A stretch of DNA of 55,314 nt from the NCBI GenBank assembly GCA_016871175.1, contig VFZL01000027.1:1-55314 (forward strand). Direction: 5' to 3'. Positions 1 to 10,000 of the stretch are shown piece after piece. The DNA is from Acidimicrobiia bacterium. GTDB taxonomy: Bacteria > Acidobacteriota > Vicinamibacteria > Vicinamibacterales > CAVVIG01. The notes below the pieces were generated by a model, which was not told the DNA's origin, ran no database searches, and saw nothing but the letters and a program-made list of their open reading frames with translations. Made by a program: the position numbers and the translations under genes. Position 1 is the stretch's first letter. Each line of letters begins with the position of its first letter.

Positions 1-71
1 TGACACCCGTCTCGTATGCGAAACAGTTGACGGCGCAGATGAAAACGGCGACAGTAACCGCCGGGCTCTAA
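1..71 (+). pseudogene. IS3-family transposase OrfB, C-terminal end (cut by window edge)
   Basis: Reading frame from base 3 encodes TPVSYAKQLTAQMKTATVTA and stops with TAA at 69-71. The same peptide ends the larger fragment at the right end of the window, where the preceding residues (REYNEERPKKGLGGLTP) show the rve_3 tail of an IS3-family integrase. The gene is incomplete only because the window begins here; whether the full copy is intact is unknown. Confidence 0.8.
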
Positions 72-105
72 ACGACGTCGCTACTCAAACAGGGGGGGGA
101 CGTCA
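1..105 (+). mobile_element. IS3-family insertion sequence, 3' end (left copy)
   Basis: Positions 1-105 are the reverse complement of the last part of the window (55127 onward), apart from one extra A beside the run of eight G. The segment holds the last codons of a transposase and then a terminus ending GGGGACGTCA; on the other strand it begins TGACGTCC, which fits the TG...CA ends of IS3-family elements. Only the 3' end of the element is inside the window. The boundary at 105 is judged from where the two copies stop matching. No target duplication can be tested. Confidence 0.8.
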
Positions 106-183
106 CTCCACCAGATCCGCACGGACAAGCAGCCCGGCCCACTCGTCGAACGAAGTACCTCAGTCCCGGAGGACGATGAGGGC

Positions 184-1719
184 TTGACCCGGCTGCGCCA
201 TCTCTTCGACGCCGGAGGCTGGGTATTGCTCGAATCTGTCATTGCCGATCTTCCGGCCGATCTTCGCTGGCTCTTCGAGGCCGAGGTGGTCACGCTCGAC
301 CAACTCGCGACGCTCCACGAGGCGACTGGGGCGACTGCGATCGCCGATTTCGCAGACCTCGTGAGGCGCGGTCATCTTCGCTCGCTTCCAGGGTTCACGG
401 AAGAGTCTGAGACCGACGTGGCGCAGGTCCTGCCACGCTTGCGGCAGACGCGCCGACGGATCCCACTTGGTCGCGCAACGGCAATCGCGGAGGCCATTCT
501 GAGTCCGCTACGAGCCCATCCGGCCGTGCGCTGGGCGGAGCCGGCGGGCTCCCTGCGCCGTGCACAAGACACGGTGGGCGATATTGAGATCGTCGCCGCG
601 ACCGACGACCCGGAGGGGGTGTTCTCAGACGTATTGGCGGCCATCGACGTCTCGCGTTTCCTCCATCGCAGCGCGCGCCGGATGTACATCCTCACCGACG
701 GCACACAGGTGGGCATTCGTTGCCCGGCGCCCGCGACGGCGGGGGCTGAGCTCCTCATCCAGACGGGATCACATCGTCACCTCGACGCCCTGCACCGCCG
801 GGCCGTCCGTAGCGGCTGGTCGCTTGGCCCCGCTGGCCTGACCAGACCAGACCGTGACCAACCCGTGGGCGAGAACGAGGAGAAAATCTACGAGGCCCTC
901 GACTTGCAATGGGTGCCGCCAGAAGTTCGAGAGGGAGACGCCGAGGTCCGTGCGGCCGAAACGCGCACATTACCGACGTTACTGTCGCGAGCCGCGATTC
1001 GGGGCGATCTCCACATGCACACGTCGTACTCGGACGGCCGTGATTCGGTCGAGGCCATGGTCCGGACCTGCGTGGCACTTGGCTATGAGTACATGGCCAT
1101 CACGGACCATTCGCCGCGGTCTTCTGCCGCCGCGAGCCTGAGCCTAGAGACGCTTGGGAAGCAGGCAGACGACATCGCGGCCGCACGGGCGCGTTATCCG
1201 CAAATCGCCATCCTCCACGGATGCGAGGTCGACATCTTGCCGGACGGGCGACTCGACTTCGGCGATCGCGTGCTCGAGCGCTTCGACATCGTGTTGGCCT
1301 CGCTCCACGACCGCGCTGGCCACGGGCCGGAGCAACTGATGGACCGCTACCGAGCCGCGATGCGGCATCCTCTGGTGTCGCTCATCACGCACCCGACCAA
1401 CCGCGTCATCCCCGGCCGGCCGGGCTATGAGATCGACTACGACCGCCTGTTCGCGGTAGCCGTCGAAACCAGCACGATGATCGAAATCGACGGCGGGCCC
1501 TCTCATCTCGACCTGGACGGCGTGCTTGCCCGCCGCGCCGTTGCCGCCGGCGCCATGCTGGCGGTTGACAGCGACAGCCATCGCGCCGACATGCTCGACC
1601 GACAGATGGAGTTCGGCGTGAAGACCGCGCGCCGCGGCTGGGTCGAGGCGCGGCACGTGATGAACACGCATTCCTTTGCGGCGATCCGCACGCTCATCGC
1701 CGGGAAGCGCTCGGGTTGA
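184..1719 (+). CDS. polX: PolX-family protein, polymerase site degenerate, PHP domain intact
   Basis: About 511 residues from a TTG start; PolX is usually about 570-580, so the N-terminal 8-kDa/first helix-hairpin-helix part is missing or very divergent, and the IS end lies just upstream (1-105). The frame stays open back to base 58, so the start is uncertain. Order seen: second HhH-like region (residues 30-85), Pol X nucleotidyltransferase core (95-230), PHP phosphoesterase (275-505). The polymerase Asp triad is not conserved: GDIEI has D133 and E135 instead of D-x-D, and QVGIR has Gly177 where QVDLR is usual. The PHP metal ligands look intact: HMHTSYSDG, GCEVDI, HDRAGH, THPTNR and DSDSH. 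In known PolX proteins the PHP domain gives 3'-5' exonuclease or AP-endonuclease activity, so I infer a repair nuclease rather than a polymerase. It overlaps or abuts lolA downstream. Confidence 0.85.
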   Translation: MTRLRHLFDAGGWVLLESVIADLPADLRWLFEAEVVTLDQLATLHEATGATAIADFADLVRRGHLRSLPGFTEESETDVAQVLPRLRQTRRRIPLGRATAIAEAILSPLRAHPAVRWAEPAGSLRRAQDTVGDIEIVAATDDPEGVFSDVLAAIDVSRFLHRSARRMYILTDGTQVGIRCPAPATAGAELLIQTGSHRHLDALHRRAVRSGWSLGPAGLTRPDRDQPVGENEEKIYEALDLQWVPPEVREGDAEVRAAETRTLPTLLSRAAIRGDLHMHTSYSDGRDSVEAMVRTCVALGYEYMAITDHSPRSSAAASLSLETLGKQADDIAAARARYPQIAILHGCEVDILPDGRLDFGDRVLERFDIVLASLHDRAGHGPEQLMDRYRAAMRHPLVSLITHPTNRVIPGRPGYEIDYDRLFAVAVETSTMIEIDGGPSHLDLDGVLARRAVAAGAMLAVDSDSHRADMLDRQMEFGVKTARRGWVEARHVMNTHSFAAIRTLIAGKRSG

Positions 1720-1757
1720 CCCGGCTCCTGTTTCCGCTGGCGTGCTATCGTGGATTC

Positions 1758-2468
1758 GTGACCGGTCACCGACGCATGGCGTACTGCCTCGCGCTCAGCC
1801 TCATCACCGTCATGGGATGGGGTCATGCGCTCGGCGCGCAGTCAGCGGCCGAGCTTGTGGCGGCTCTGCAGAGGAAATATGACGCAGTGCGCGACTTCTC
1901 GGCGGACTTCGAGCACGTGTACACGGGCGGTGTGCTGCGCCGCCAGCTCACCGAACGCGGTCGGCTGCAGGTGAAAAAGCCGGGAAGGATGCGGTGGGAA
2001 TACACGGCACCGGAGAAGAAGACCTTCGTTTCGGACAGCGTGAAGCTCTACGCCTACATCCCCGCTGACAGGCAGGTCATGGTCTCGAGCGTCCCCCAAG
2101 GGGATCAGGCCACGACTCCGGCCCTCTTCCTCGCTGGCCAGGGGAACCTGGCGCGGGACTTCATTACCACCGAGGTCGTGCCACCGAAAGGCGCCTCCGG
2201 CGGCACTCGGGCGCTCAAGCTCGTGCCCAAGACGCCACAAGCGGAGTTCCAGTCGCTAGTGTTGACGGTCGATGCCAAGACGCTCGGGCTCCGAGGGCTC
2301 GAGTCAACGGACGCCCAGAGCAGCACCTCGAGTTTCTTGTTCATAAACCTCAAGGAAAACGTAGGATTGTCCGACAAGGACTTTGTGTTTGCGATACCAC
2401 GCGGGGTTGACGTCATCAGCGAGGGAGGCGCGGCGAACCGCGGAGCAGGCGGTGGCTCCATTCGTTAG
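1758..2468 (+). CDS. lolA: outer-membrane lipoprotein carrier protein LolA
   Basis: LolA shuttles lipoproteins across the periplasm from LolCDE to the outer membrane. The 236-residue product from GTG 1758 has a basic n-region (TGHRR), a hydrophobic core and a cleavage site near ALGA-QSA, then the LolA fold with the typical start LVAALQRKYDAVRDFSADFE and the pattern GRLQVKKPGRMRWEYTAPE. ATG 1776 is an alternative start. The gene follows polX with 38 bases between and its end overlaps the proposed start of the secretin gene by 17 bases, suggesting coupled translation. The product is somewhat longer than E. coli LolA because of a Gly-rich C-terminus. Confidence 0.9.
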   Translation: MTGHRRMAYCLALSLITVMGWGHALGAQSAAELVAALQRKYDAVRDFSADFEHVYTGGVLRRQLTERGRLQVKKPGRMRWEYTAPEKKTFVSDSVKLYAYIPADRQVMVSSVPQGDQATTPALFLAGQGNLARDFITTEVVPPKGASGGTRALKLVPKTPQAEFQSLVLTVDAKTLGLRGLESTDAQSSTSSFLFINLKENVGLSDKDFVFAIPRGVDVISEGGAANRGAGGGSIR

Positions 2469-4371
2469 CACCCACCAGTCCGCCGGGCGCCCCCTGCGGA
2501 CTAGCGTCCACGCCAAGGCGCGACGCATCGTCTTTCTCGCCGCGCTGAGTCTGACGGTCTGGGCGTGCGCGGCCGGCTCGGCCCTGCGTGACGGCCAGCG
2601 GGCCGAACAGGCGCAGGACCACGACCGCGCCGTTGTTGAGTACACAAAGGCCGTCCGACTGAAGCCGAACGACACCAACGCCCGCCTCGCGCTGGAGCGG
2701 GCCAAGCTCCGAGCCTCCGCCGATCACTTTGCTAACGGCCGTCGCCTATCGAGTGTCGGGAAGTACGACGAGGCCCTTGTCGAGTACCAGCTCGCCGCTG
2801 AGCTGAATCCAACCAGCAGCGAAGTCGATGAGGCGCTGCGTACCACCCGTCTACAGTTGCGCACACGCGTGGCCGTCGCCCGCGAAGGCAAGACCGAGCT
2901 CGAGGCGCTCATCGAGCGTGCCCGCGATCTTCCACCGCCTAGTCTCGACCTCCCGTCCGACGTGAAGATGCCCGCGTCGCTCATCTTCCGATCGGCGAGC
3001 AGTCGGGACGTGTTCCTTTCCGTCGCCAAGTTCGCGGAACTGAGTGTGGCCTTCGACTCGACGTTCCGCGAGACGCCGGTCACGATCGACCTACGGAATG
3101 CCACGCTCGAAACGGCGCTGCGATCGCTCTCAAACGCCACGCGCTCGTTCTATCGTGTCACGGGGCCGCGCACGGTGCTCGTCATCCCGGACACGCCGGC
3201 GAAGCGCCGCGAGTACGAAGACGAGGTCGTTCGCACCTTCTACTTGAGCAACGTCGACCTGAAGGAAACGATGGATCTCCTGCGGCTGGTCCTGGACGCA
3301 CGGCGCCTGTCTCCAATCACGGCGACGAACGCGCTCACGGTGAAGGACTCGCCGGAGCGGGTGGCGGCCGCGGCCCGTGTGATCTCGGCTATCGACAAGG
3401 CGCGCCCAGAGGTGATCATCGACGTCGAGCTGCTCGAGGTCGATCGGACGCGACTGTCGGAATGGGGTCTCCAGGTCGCCTCGCCTGGTTCGGACGGCAT
3501 CAGCGGGTCGGCAAACGTCGCATCTGGCAGCAACAGCCCACTGAGCCTTCGATCGCTTCGAAACCTCTCCCAGTCCGACGTCTTGCTCGCGAACCTGCCG
3601 GGCCTGTACTACCGCCTCCTCAAGAGCGATGCCGCCACCCGTACGCTCGCGAACCCGCAACTGCGAACTTCCGAGGGACTGACAGCCCAAGCACGATTTG
3701 GCGAACGCGTGCCCATCCCCGTCACGACTTTTGCACCGATCGCCCAGGGCGGCGTCCCGCAACAGCCACTCACCTCCTTCAACTACGAGAACATCGGCGT
3801 CAACATCGACATCACGCCCCGCACCCACCACAACAACGATGTGTCATTGACCCTCCGGATCGCGGTGCAGAGCATCTCAGGCACCGCGGCCACGGGATTC
3901 GGGAATCTGCCGACGTTCGGGAACCGCGAGATCAACACGGTGATCCGCCTTCGCGACGGCGAGACGAACATGCTCGCGGGCCTGATTCGGGACGACGAAC
4001 GGCGATCGCTGTCGGGCGTGCCCGGACTCAGCGACCTGCCGCTGGTCGGCCGTCTGTTCGCGCACAACCGCACGGAGACGAAGCAGACCGATATCATCCT
4101 GACGCTTACGCCGCATATCATCCGCGTTCTCGACGTCAGCGAATCCGACTTGCGCGCGTTCCGCGTCGGCCGTGACTCGGTATCGCCAATTGCAGAGCTG
4201 CCCGCGATCGAGATCCCTCGTCCGAACGCCCCGCCGTCCGCTGGGGACCCTGGTGCCCCTGCGCCAACGACCCCACCAACCGGCGGCGCTGTGCCCATCC
4301 GTCCGCCCCCGCCGTCGCCAGGGCAGAGCGACCCGCCTCCGCAGACGCCACGGCTCCCGAGCCAGCGCTGA
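2452..4371 (+). CDS. secretin (GspD/PilQ-type) lipoprotein with TPR repeats
   Basis: Secretins form outer-membrane channels for type II secretion or type IV pili. The 639-residue product (GTG 2452) has a lipoprotein-like signal ending TVWAC, two TPR-like units (about residues 45-130: YTKAVRLKPNDTNARLALER and YQLAAELNPTSSEVDEAL), an STN/N0-type domain (about 160-250: PVTIDLRNATLETALRSLS), a secretin N domain, and the secretin core ending GVPGLSDLPLVGRLF then ILTLTPHIIR. A Pro-rich tail follows. No in-frame ATG fits; the open frame extends upstream inside lolA. No GspE, GspC or pilin genes lie nearby, so the partner machine is unknown. The TPR plus secretin layout is like acidobacterial secretins annotated as GspD. 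Confidence 0.85.
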   Translation: MAPFVSTHQSAGRPLRTSVHAKARRIVFLAALSLTVWACAAGSALRDGQRAEQAQDHDRAVVEYTKAVRLKPNDTNARLALERAKLRASADHFANGRRLSSVGKYDEALVEYQLAAELNPTSSEVDEALRTTRLQLRTRVAVAREGKTELEALIERARDLPPPSLDLPSDVKMPASLIFRSASSRDVFLSVAKFAELSVAFDSTFRETPVTIDLRNATLETALRSLSNATRSFYRVTGPRTVLVIPDTPAKRREYEDEVVRTFYLSNVDLKETMDLLRLVLDARRLSPITATNALTVKDSPERVAAAARVISAIDKARPEVIIDVELLEVDRTRLSEWGLQVASPGSDGISGSANVASGSNSPLSLRSLRNLSQSDVLLANLPGLYYRLLKSDAATRTLANPQLRTSEGLTAQARFGERVPIPVTTFAPIAQGGVPQQPLTSFNYENIGVNIDITPRTHHNNDVSLTLRIAVQSISGTAATGFGNLPTFGNREINTVIRLRDGETNMLAGLIRDDERRSLSGVPGLSDLPLVGRLFAHNRTETKQTDIILTLTPHIIRVLDVSESDLRAFRVGRDSVSPIAELPAIEIPRPNAPPSAGDPGAPAPTTPPTGGAVPIRPPPPSPGQSDPPPQTPRLPSQR

Positions 4372-4414
4372 GCGCGATCGCACCATCAGGCGAACGCGCC
4401 ATCGTTTGTTGGAC

Positions 4415-4915
4415 TCAATCCGCAAGCGGCTTCAGCGCGAGCGGCCCGGCAGACCGCGAGTCGCCCGTGATGAGCCGTCGCACGTAGCCCGCCTGGCCAA
4501 GGTGAAACGCCAGGTGCGCGGCCAGGTGGGTCAGAAACAGTCCGGTGGGGAGGGTCACACCACCGACCGCCTCCGGGAATGGTCGCGCCATCTGCTCTTC
4601 CGTCAGGCGCTTCAGCGTCTGATCGACCACCGTCGCCGCTCTACTGATCTCCTCCACCAGCTGGGCACGAGGAACGCCGGTGCGGGTGAACTCTGCGTCG
4701 CGGTCACGCACATAGCTCGTGCCGCCCAGCAGATGACCCACGAAGTGCTGCAGATTGCCGCACACGTGCAGCACGAGGTTGCCAAGCGAGTTCGTCACCC
4801 CTGGCGCGACGCGCCAGACGGCAGCGTCTGGACACAGCGCGAGCTCCCGCTCGAATGCGTCGAGTTCGCGCGTCATCAGCTTCCCGATCCAGCCGAGCGT
4901 CGATGCCGTGGCCAT
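4415..4915 (-). CDS. DinB-family protein
   Basis: The 166-residue product fits the DinB/YfiT four-helix metal-binding family. Putative ligand histidines are seen in NLVLHVCGNLQHFVGHLLGG and in FLTHLAAHLAFHLGQAGYVR. Family members are thiol transferases or of unknown role; the name reflects damage induction of B. subtilis DinB. It is the last gene of the minus-strand operon and starts 9 bases after the end of the RNA methyltransferase gene. Its substrate cannot be told from sequence. It converges on the secretin gene with 43 bases between. Confidence 0.85.
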   Translation of the reverse strand: MATASTLGWIGKLMTRELDAFERELALCPDAAVWRVAPGVTNSLGNLVLHVCGNLQHFVGHLLGGTSYVRDRDAEFTRTGVPRAQLVEEISRAATVVDQTLKRLTEEQMARPFPEAVGGVTLPTGLFLTHLAAHLAFHLGQAGYVRRLITGDSRSAGPLALKPLAD

Positions 4916-4924
4916 GGCGGTGGT

Positions 4925-6151
4925 TCAGTCCTTTCTGTCGTGAACATCGCCTCGACGTGCAACGCGTTTCAAGCACAACACCGCCTCGATGTGCTCGGTG
5001 TGTGGAAACATATCCACGGCGCGAACCTCGTCTACGACGTACCCTTGCGCGAGGATGACTGGGAGCTCGACGGCCAGCGCGTCCGGGTTACACGACACAT
5101 AGACCACCACTGGAGCCGCGATCCGTCCGAAGACCTTGTCGATGACGGCTGGCGTGCATCCCGACCGAGGGGGATCAAGCACGATCGCGTCCCAGCGCTC
5201 GTGGGTGAGACGCGTCAGCGCGTGCTCCACCCGGTCCGCGAGGAAACGCAACCGGCCCGTGGGCACGTGGTTCAGCCGCCGATTCGCCTCAGCGTCTTTC
5301 ACGGCCGCGCGATTTTCCTCGACGCCTACGACGTGCGCGCCCGCGGCGGCCAGCGGAAGCGAGAACAGTCCGCTGCCGGCATAGAGGTCCAGCACACGAG
5401 CCCCCGCTCCCCCGACCCAGCCCAGCACCATCGCTTGTAGCGCTCCCGCGGCTCGCACATTGGTCTGAAAGAAGGCTGTCGGCGACACGAGATAGCTCAC
5501 GCGACCCACACGTTCGCGCACGTGCGAACGGCCGGCGATTCTGATGGTCTCCTCGCCCACCATGTACGGCCCTGGATCCTTGTGGATGTTCAGATAGAAG
5601 CCGTCCGGTCGGTTCGGCGACGCGAGCAGCGCGCGAATCGGCTTCCTCAGCCGCCTGTCGTTGTCACTGACAACCAGCATCGCGATCGCTTCGCTGTCGT
5701 CTTCGGTGGTGCGGACGAGGAGATACCGTAACACTCCCGCGGAGGAATCGACGGCGCCGACGTGTGCGCGCTTCATCTCGTCCCTCAGAGCGAACGCGAT
5801 GCGATTCCCGCGGGCGCTGTGAACCGGACACTCCTCCACGGCCACCACTCGCTGTGATCCGCTGGCGTAGTGTCCCATGACGAGATCCCGACCCATGGTT
5901 CCGAACACGAAAGCGACTTTCTGTCTGAAGTGCCAGGGTCCGTCGCGCGTGGGGGGAAAGACGGGAACGAACAAGGAGGCCGGTGCTCCCGCCGGACGTA
6001 CGTCGCGAGGCAAGCGGTCGAGCAAGGCTCGGGCTTTCCGCTGGATCTGCTCTACGTAAGGCAGGTGCTGGAGACCGCAGCCGCCACAGTCTCGTTCATG
6101 ACGGCAGATTCGCGCGATGATTTCGTCCGCCGGAGCAGCCCCGCCTCCCAT
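4925..6151 (-). CDS. class I SAM-dependent RNA uracil-C5 methyltransferase (TrmA/RlmD family)
   Basis: Methylates uracil C5 in tRNA or 23S rRNA. The 408-residue product starts at ATG 6151, 11 bases after the stop of the 5' nuclease gene; the frame stays open upstream but that part lies within the nuclease gene. An N-terminal 4Fe-4S cluster is indicated by CRHERDCGGC with a fourth Cys in EECPVH, as in RlmD and RlmCD. The methyltransferase domain has FFQTNVRAAG, the SAM motif VLDLYAGSGLFSLPLA, LDPPRSG, the nucleophilic Cys in YVSCNPDAL, and the C-terminal HIEAVLCLKR with the general-base Glu. There is no obvious TRAM domain, so the exact target position is not assigned. Confidence 0.9.
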   Translation of the reverse strand: MGGGAAPADEIIARICRHERDCGGCGLQHLPYVEQIQRKARALLDRLPRDVRPAGAPASLFVPVFPPTRDGPWHFRQKVAFVFGTMGRDLVMGHYASGSQRVVAVEECPVHSARGNRIAFALRDEMKRAHVGAVDSSAGVLRYLLVRTTEDDSEAIAMLVVSDNDRRLRKPIRALLASPNRPDGFYLNIHKDPGPYMVGEETIRIAGRSHVRERVGRVSYLVSPTAFFQTNVRAAGALQAMVLGWVGGAGARVLDLYAGSGLFSLPLAAAGAHVVGVEENRAAVKDAEANRRLNHVPTGRLRFLADRVEHALTRLTHERWDAIVLDPPRSGCTPAVIDKVFGRIAAPVVVYVSCNPDALAVELPVILAQGYVVDEVRAVDMFPHTEHIEAVLCLKRVARRGDVHDRKD

Positions 6152-6162
6152 CTCCTGTACCC

Positions 6163-7062
6163 CTACACGCGGACCCGAGCTGCCCGGCGCTTCGCCTGGG
6201 CGCGCAGGCCACCGCCCGTCGTCTCCCCGGACGCATCGAGACGAGCCGCGAGCGGTTCGAAGGCTGGGGTAGGACCCTTCCACTGTAGCTGGTCGACATC
6301 CACGAAGACATCGATGTCGGTTCTGAGCGTCGCCAGCGTCCGAAACAAGAAAGCCCGCTCGCGATCTCTCGCCAGCGTCGCCGCGAGCGAACTCGGTCGA
6401 TTCACGTTCACGTGCCACTCACTCCAATCGCTGGGAATCGCCTCCAGCCTCTCGAACCGAGCCAGCACCGCGGCCGCCGATCGCGCCCCCCACCCCTGCA
6501 GCCCGGGGTAGCCGTCCGAGGCATCTCCCACCAGGGCGAGGTAATCAGGGATCGAGGCCGGCGCCACCCCGAACTTGGCGATGACGCCTTGTTCGTCTCG
6601 CGTCTCGCGGGTGCGCCGATTGACCTGGACGATCCGCGTACCCCGCACGGATTGGGCCAGATCCTTGTCCGGCGTACAGATGAGGACCTGCTCCACACGT
6701 GGATCTGCGGCCGCGCGCGTTGCGCCGGCCGCCAGGGCATCGTCGGCCTCGAACTCCACCATGGGCCACACGGCGATGCCGAGCGCCGCGATCGCCTCCT
6801 CGAGCAGCGGAAACTGCGCCAACAGCTCCGGCTGCACGCCTGCGCTCGTCTTGTATCCGCGCCAGAGGTCGTTGCGAAACGACTCGATGACGTGATCGGT
6901 GGCGACCGCGAGATGTGTCACGCCGTGCTGAAGCATGCCCAGCAGCGAGCCGACCACACCGCGGACGGCCGCCACCTCTCGACCGTCGGTGTCCTTGGCG
7001 GACGGCAGCGCGTGGTAATGTCGGAACAGCTCGTACGTGCCGTCAACGAGGTAGACCTGCAT
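6163..7062 (-). CDS. stand-alone 5'-3' exonuclease / flap endonuclease-like protein
   Basis: The 299-residue product matches the 5'-nuclease domain of DNA polymerase I and Xni/ExoIX without a polymerase part. Metal-binding and active-site motifs are intact: VDGTYELFRHY, FRNDLWRGYK, EFEADDALA, TPDKDLAQSV and VGDASDGYPGLQGWG (the H3TH region). Such enzymes remove 5' flaps or RNA primers. I chose ATG 7062; a GTG at 7074 overlaps the stop of the AddA-like gene by four bases and would add MKAR. Either start means translational coupling to the AddA-like gene. The neighbours point to a role in recombination repair. Confidence 0.9.
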   Translation of the reverse strand: MQVYLVDGTYELFRHYHALPSAKDTDGREVAAVRGVVGSLLGMLQHGVTHLAVATDHVIESFRNDLWRGYKTSAGVQPELLAQFPLLEEAIAALGIAVWPMVEFEADDALAAGATRAAADPRVEQVLICTPDKDLAQSVRGTRIVQVNRRTRETRDEQGVIAKFGVAPASIPDYLALVGDASDGYPGLQGWGARSAAAVLARFERLEAIPSDWSEWHVNVNRPSSLAATLARDRERAFLFRTLATLRTDIDVFVDVDQLQWKGPTPAFEPLAARLDASGETTGGGLRAQAKRRAARVRV

Positions 7063-7070
7063 GCGCGCCT

Positions 7071-10000
7071 TCACGTCCGGACGAGGAAGGCGGAAGCGGG
7101 CGCACCCGTTGCGGCAGACACGGCGGCCGCGTAGGCAGCCACTTGCCTCCGATACTGCGGCTCTGCGCCTGTCAGCTCGCGGTCGGTCTTGTAGTCGACG
7201 ATCACCCAGCGGGCGTCCTCCTCGAACGCGAGATCGACGACACCCTCCATCACGGTCCCGTCGTCCAACCGGAGCGTCACCGGCGTCTCGCGACGGCAGG
7301 CTCCCCGTGCCGCCGCCCGCCTGGCCCGTGCGAGCAACTCGTGTTTCCAGACCCGCGCCACTTTGCGAGCGGCAATCGCCGCGTCGACGGCAGGAAGTCC
7401 GAGCAGGCGAGCTTCGACGTCGGCGATCTGCTGGAGGCGCTCGTCCGACGCCTCGAACGGCGCCTGCGCGAGCACAGCATGAATCAGCGTCCCGAAGGTC
7501 GCGCCGCCCGCGGACCACGAGGCGTCAGCGTCCGGCCCAGCCAGATCACGGACCTCCACGATGCTCACGGGGATGGTCGAGGCACCGGGCGCTTCGATCG
7601 GCCCGCTCTCTCGCTTCGGATCGCTCAGCTCCCGCACCGTCATCACCTTTAGCGAAGGCACCGCCCCTCGCGCCCGCGCGTCCGCACGCGCGAGCCGCCA
7701 TCGATCGTAGTGCGTCCGCCCATCGGCGATCACATGCCTGGGCACATCCTTGACCACGAGATCCGCGCGCCGAACACCGAGCGGTGGTGCAGCCTCCAGC
7801 GCGAGCGCGGTGGGATCCCACCAGACCACCGAGTACCCGCCTTCCCCTGCGAACTGATGCAATCCCGGTGCGACGGTCGCCGGCGACGCCGGCTCATCAC
7901 GCGGCCGGGCGAGCACGGTGTCCTTCGACTTGAATACCGGGCAGGCTGGTGCGCGGGCGGCAGAGCGGCGAGCCGCCACGGGCGGATAGAGCGCACGATT
8001 GAGCGGCGAGACCCAGCCACCCTCGAACGGTTCGTCTCCCACGGCAGGGACCACGAGCAGGTCGCGCGCGCGAGTGGCGGCCACATACGCCAGCCGGACG
8101 CCCTCGGCCTCATCGCGCGCCACCTCCTCCGCTTCGTGATCGTGCAGCTCGTGCGGTGCCCACCCCGCAAGCTTCACAGCGCACAGGCCGCGGTTCGCAT
8201 CCACGTAGCGGGAGGCGTCGGCGCGACTCTGTCGGCACGTCACGTCGGCCAGAATCACCACCGGGAACTCGAGACCCTTCGCCTTGTGGACCGTCATCAA
8301 CCGCACACCGTCGCTCGAGTCCTCAAGAATCGGGGCCTCCGCGGCCTCACGCTCGGTGGCCGACCGCAGCTCCTCGATGAACCCTCGGAACGAAATGCCG
8401 CCTGCCGTTTCGTACTGCCGGGCGAGCTCGGCCACGTGCAGCACATTCGCCAAGGCCTGTTCCCCAGCTGGTCTGAGGATGAATCCAACGTGCGCGCGTG
8501 TCTCGGTCAGGAGCCGACTCACCGTATCCGCCACCGGTCGGTAGTTACGCCGGCGATGGAGGTCCTGGAGCAGACGCAGCGCGTCGGCGACGGACACCAA
8601 GTGCGATGTCTCCTCGGCCGAGAGTGCGAGCTCGTGCCCGGAGCTCCCGCCCAACTCTCTGGGGATTCGGAACGGATGAAACGCTCCAAACCTGGCCTTG
8701 TACTCCAACAGGTGCGCATCTTCGATCGCGAAGAGCGAGCCGCGCAGCGTAGCGAACACCGACAGCTCATCGTCGGGCCACTCAATGGCGGCGAGGGCCG
8801 CTCGAATCACCTCCACCTCTTCACGGTTGTGAAACGCCTTGCCTCCAACGAGCAGGTGTGGGATGCCCCGAGCCTCAATGGCTTCGACGTAGGGCCGCGT
8901 CACGTCTTTGCCAAAGCTGTTCAAGCGTCGGAACAGGATCGCCACGTGTTTCGCCTGCAGCGGAACCCACTGCTCGCCATCGATCCCATTCCGATCACAC
9001 ACCTCCCAACCGTTCTTCGGATCGATGAGCCAGTCTACGAACGCCGCAACGGCGTGTGGAAGAGACCGTTCGACAGCCCACGGTGAGATCCTTCGCCCCG
9101 CACCACGATCCGAGTACGGCCTTGGCACCGGCAGCGCGACAACCGATGGTTGCGTCTTGTGTGCTTGGCGCCCCTCGGAAAGAGCGACGTAGTCCGGTTG
9201 AAGCGCCCGGTCGTCAGCGACCATCTCGCCCCTAAACGCCGCGTTGACGAACCGCTGAATGCCGGGCACGCTCCGGAAGCTCGTCGTCAGTTGGACACGG
9301 CGACCGCCATGTTGCTCGATGTGCCGGCTGACGCGCCAGTACGTCTCCACGTCGGTTCCTCGGAACCGATAGATCGATTGCTTCGGATCGCCGACGATGA
9401 AGAGCTTGCCCGGCTTGGGCTTGGCTTCCCGATAGTCCGAAATCGATTCATCCTCGGCAGCGAGCAGCAGCAGGATCTCGGCCTGCAGCGGATCCGTGTC
9501 CTGGAACTCGTCAACGAAGATGCGCCGGAACTTCCCCTGCAAATGTCGGCGAACGGCGGGCGTGTCGCGAAGGAGGTCTCGCGCACGAGCCAGCAGGTCG
9601 GTGAAGTCGAGCACGCCCGTCGCGAACTTCAGCGTTTCGTAGCGCTCAGTCGCGCTCTTCAGCTCACGCTGGAGCAGCGCCGCGAGGTCTGCATCGGCGG
9701 CCTTCTTGAACTGCTGCAGATCGCTGAAGAGCGCGTCTCTCGTCGAGAGGACTTCCGTCCTGGTCACCTTGGCGCTGTACTTGTACCCGCTGCCCTTCCG
9801 TGTCCGCGAGAAGCCCTTGTCTCGAACGAGGTCCACCAGGCGCGCTTCCCAGCCGTCGATGTCGTGATTGCCGAAGTCCTGCTCCAACTGAATCTGGCCA
9901 CTCAGCCGACGCACGGCGTCCAGGTCCTGGTATAGGTTGTCGCGTGTATTCAAGGGCTGTGCGGAGAGCGCAGCCAGCGCGTGCAGTGCCTCGACCAGGC

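Noticed and set aside
7710-9086. 458-codon plus-strand ORF opposite the AddA-like gene
   Set aside because: Shadow of the minus-strand gene; no homology and poor third-position bias in this frame.
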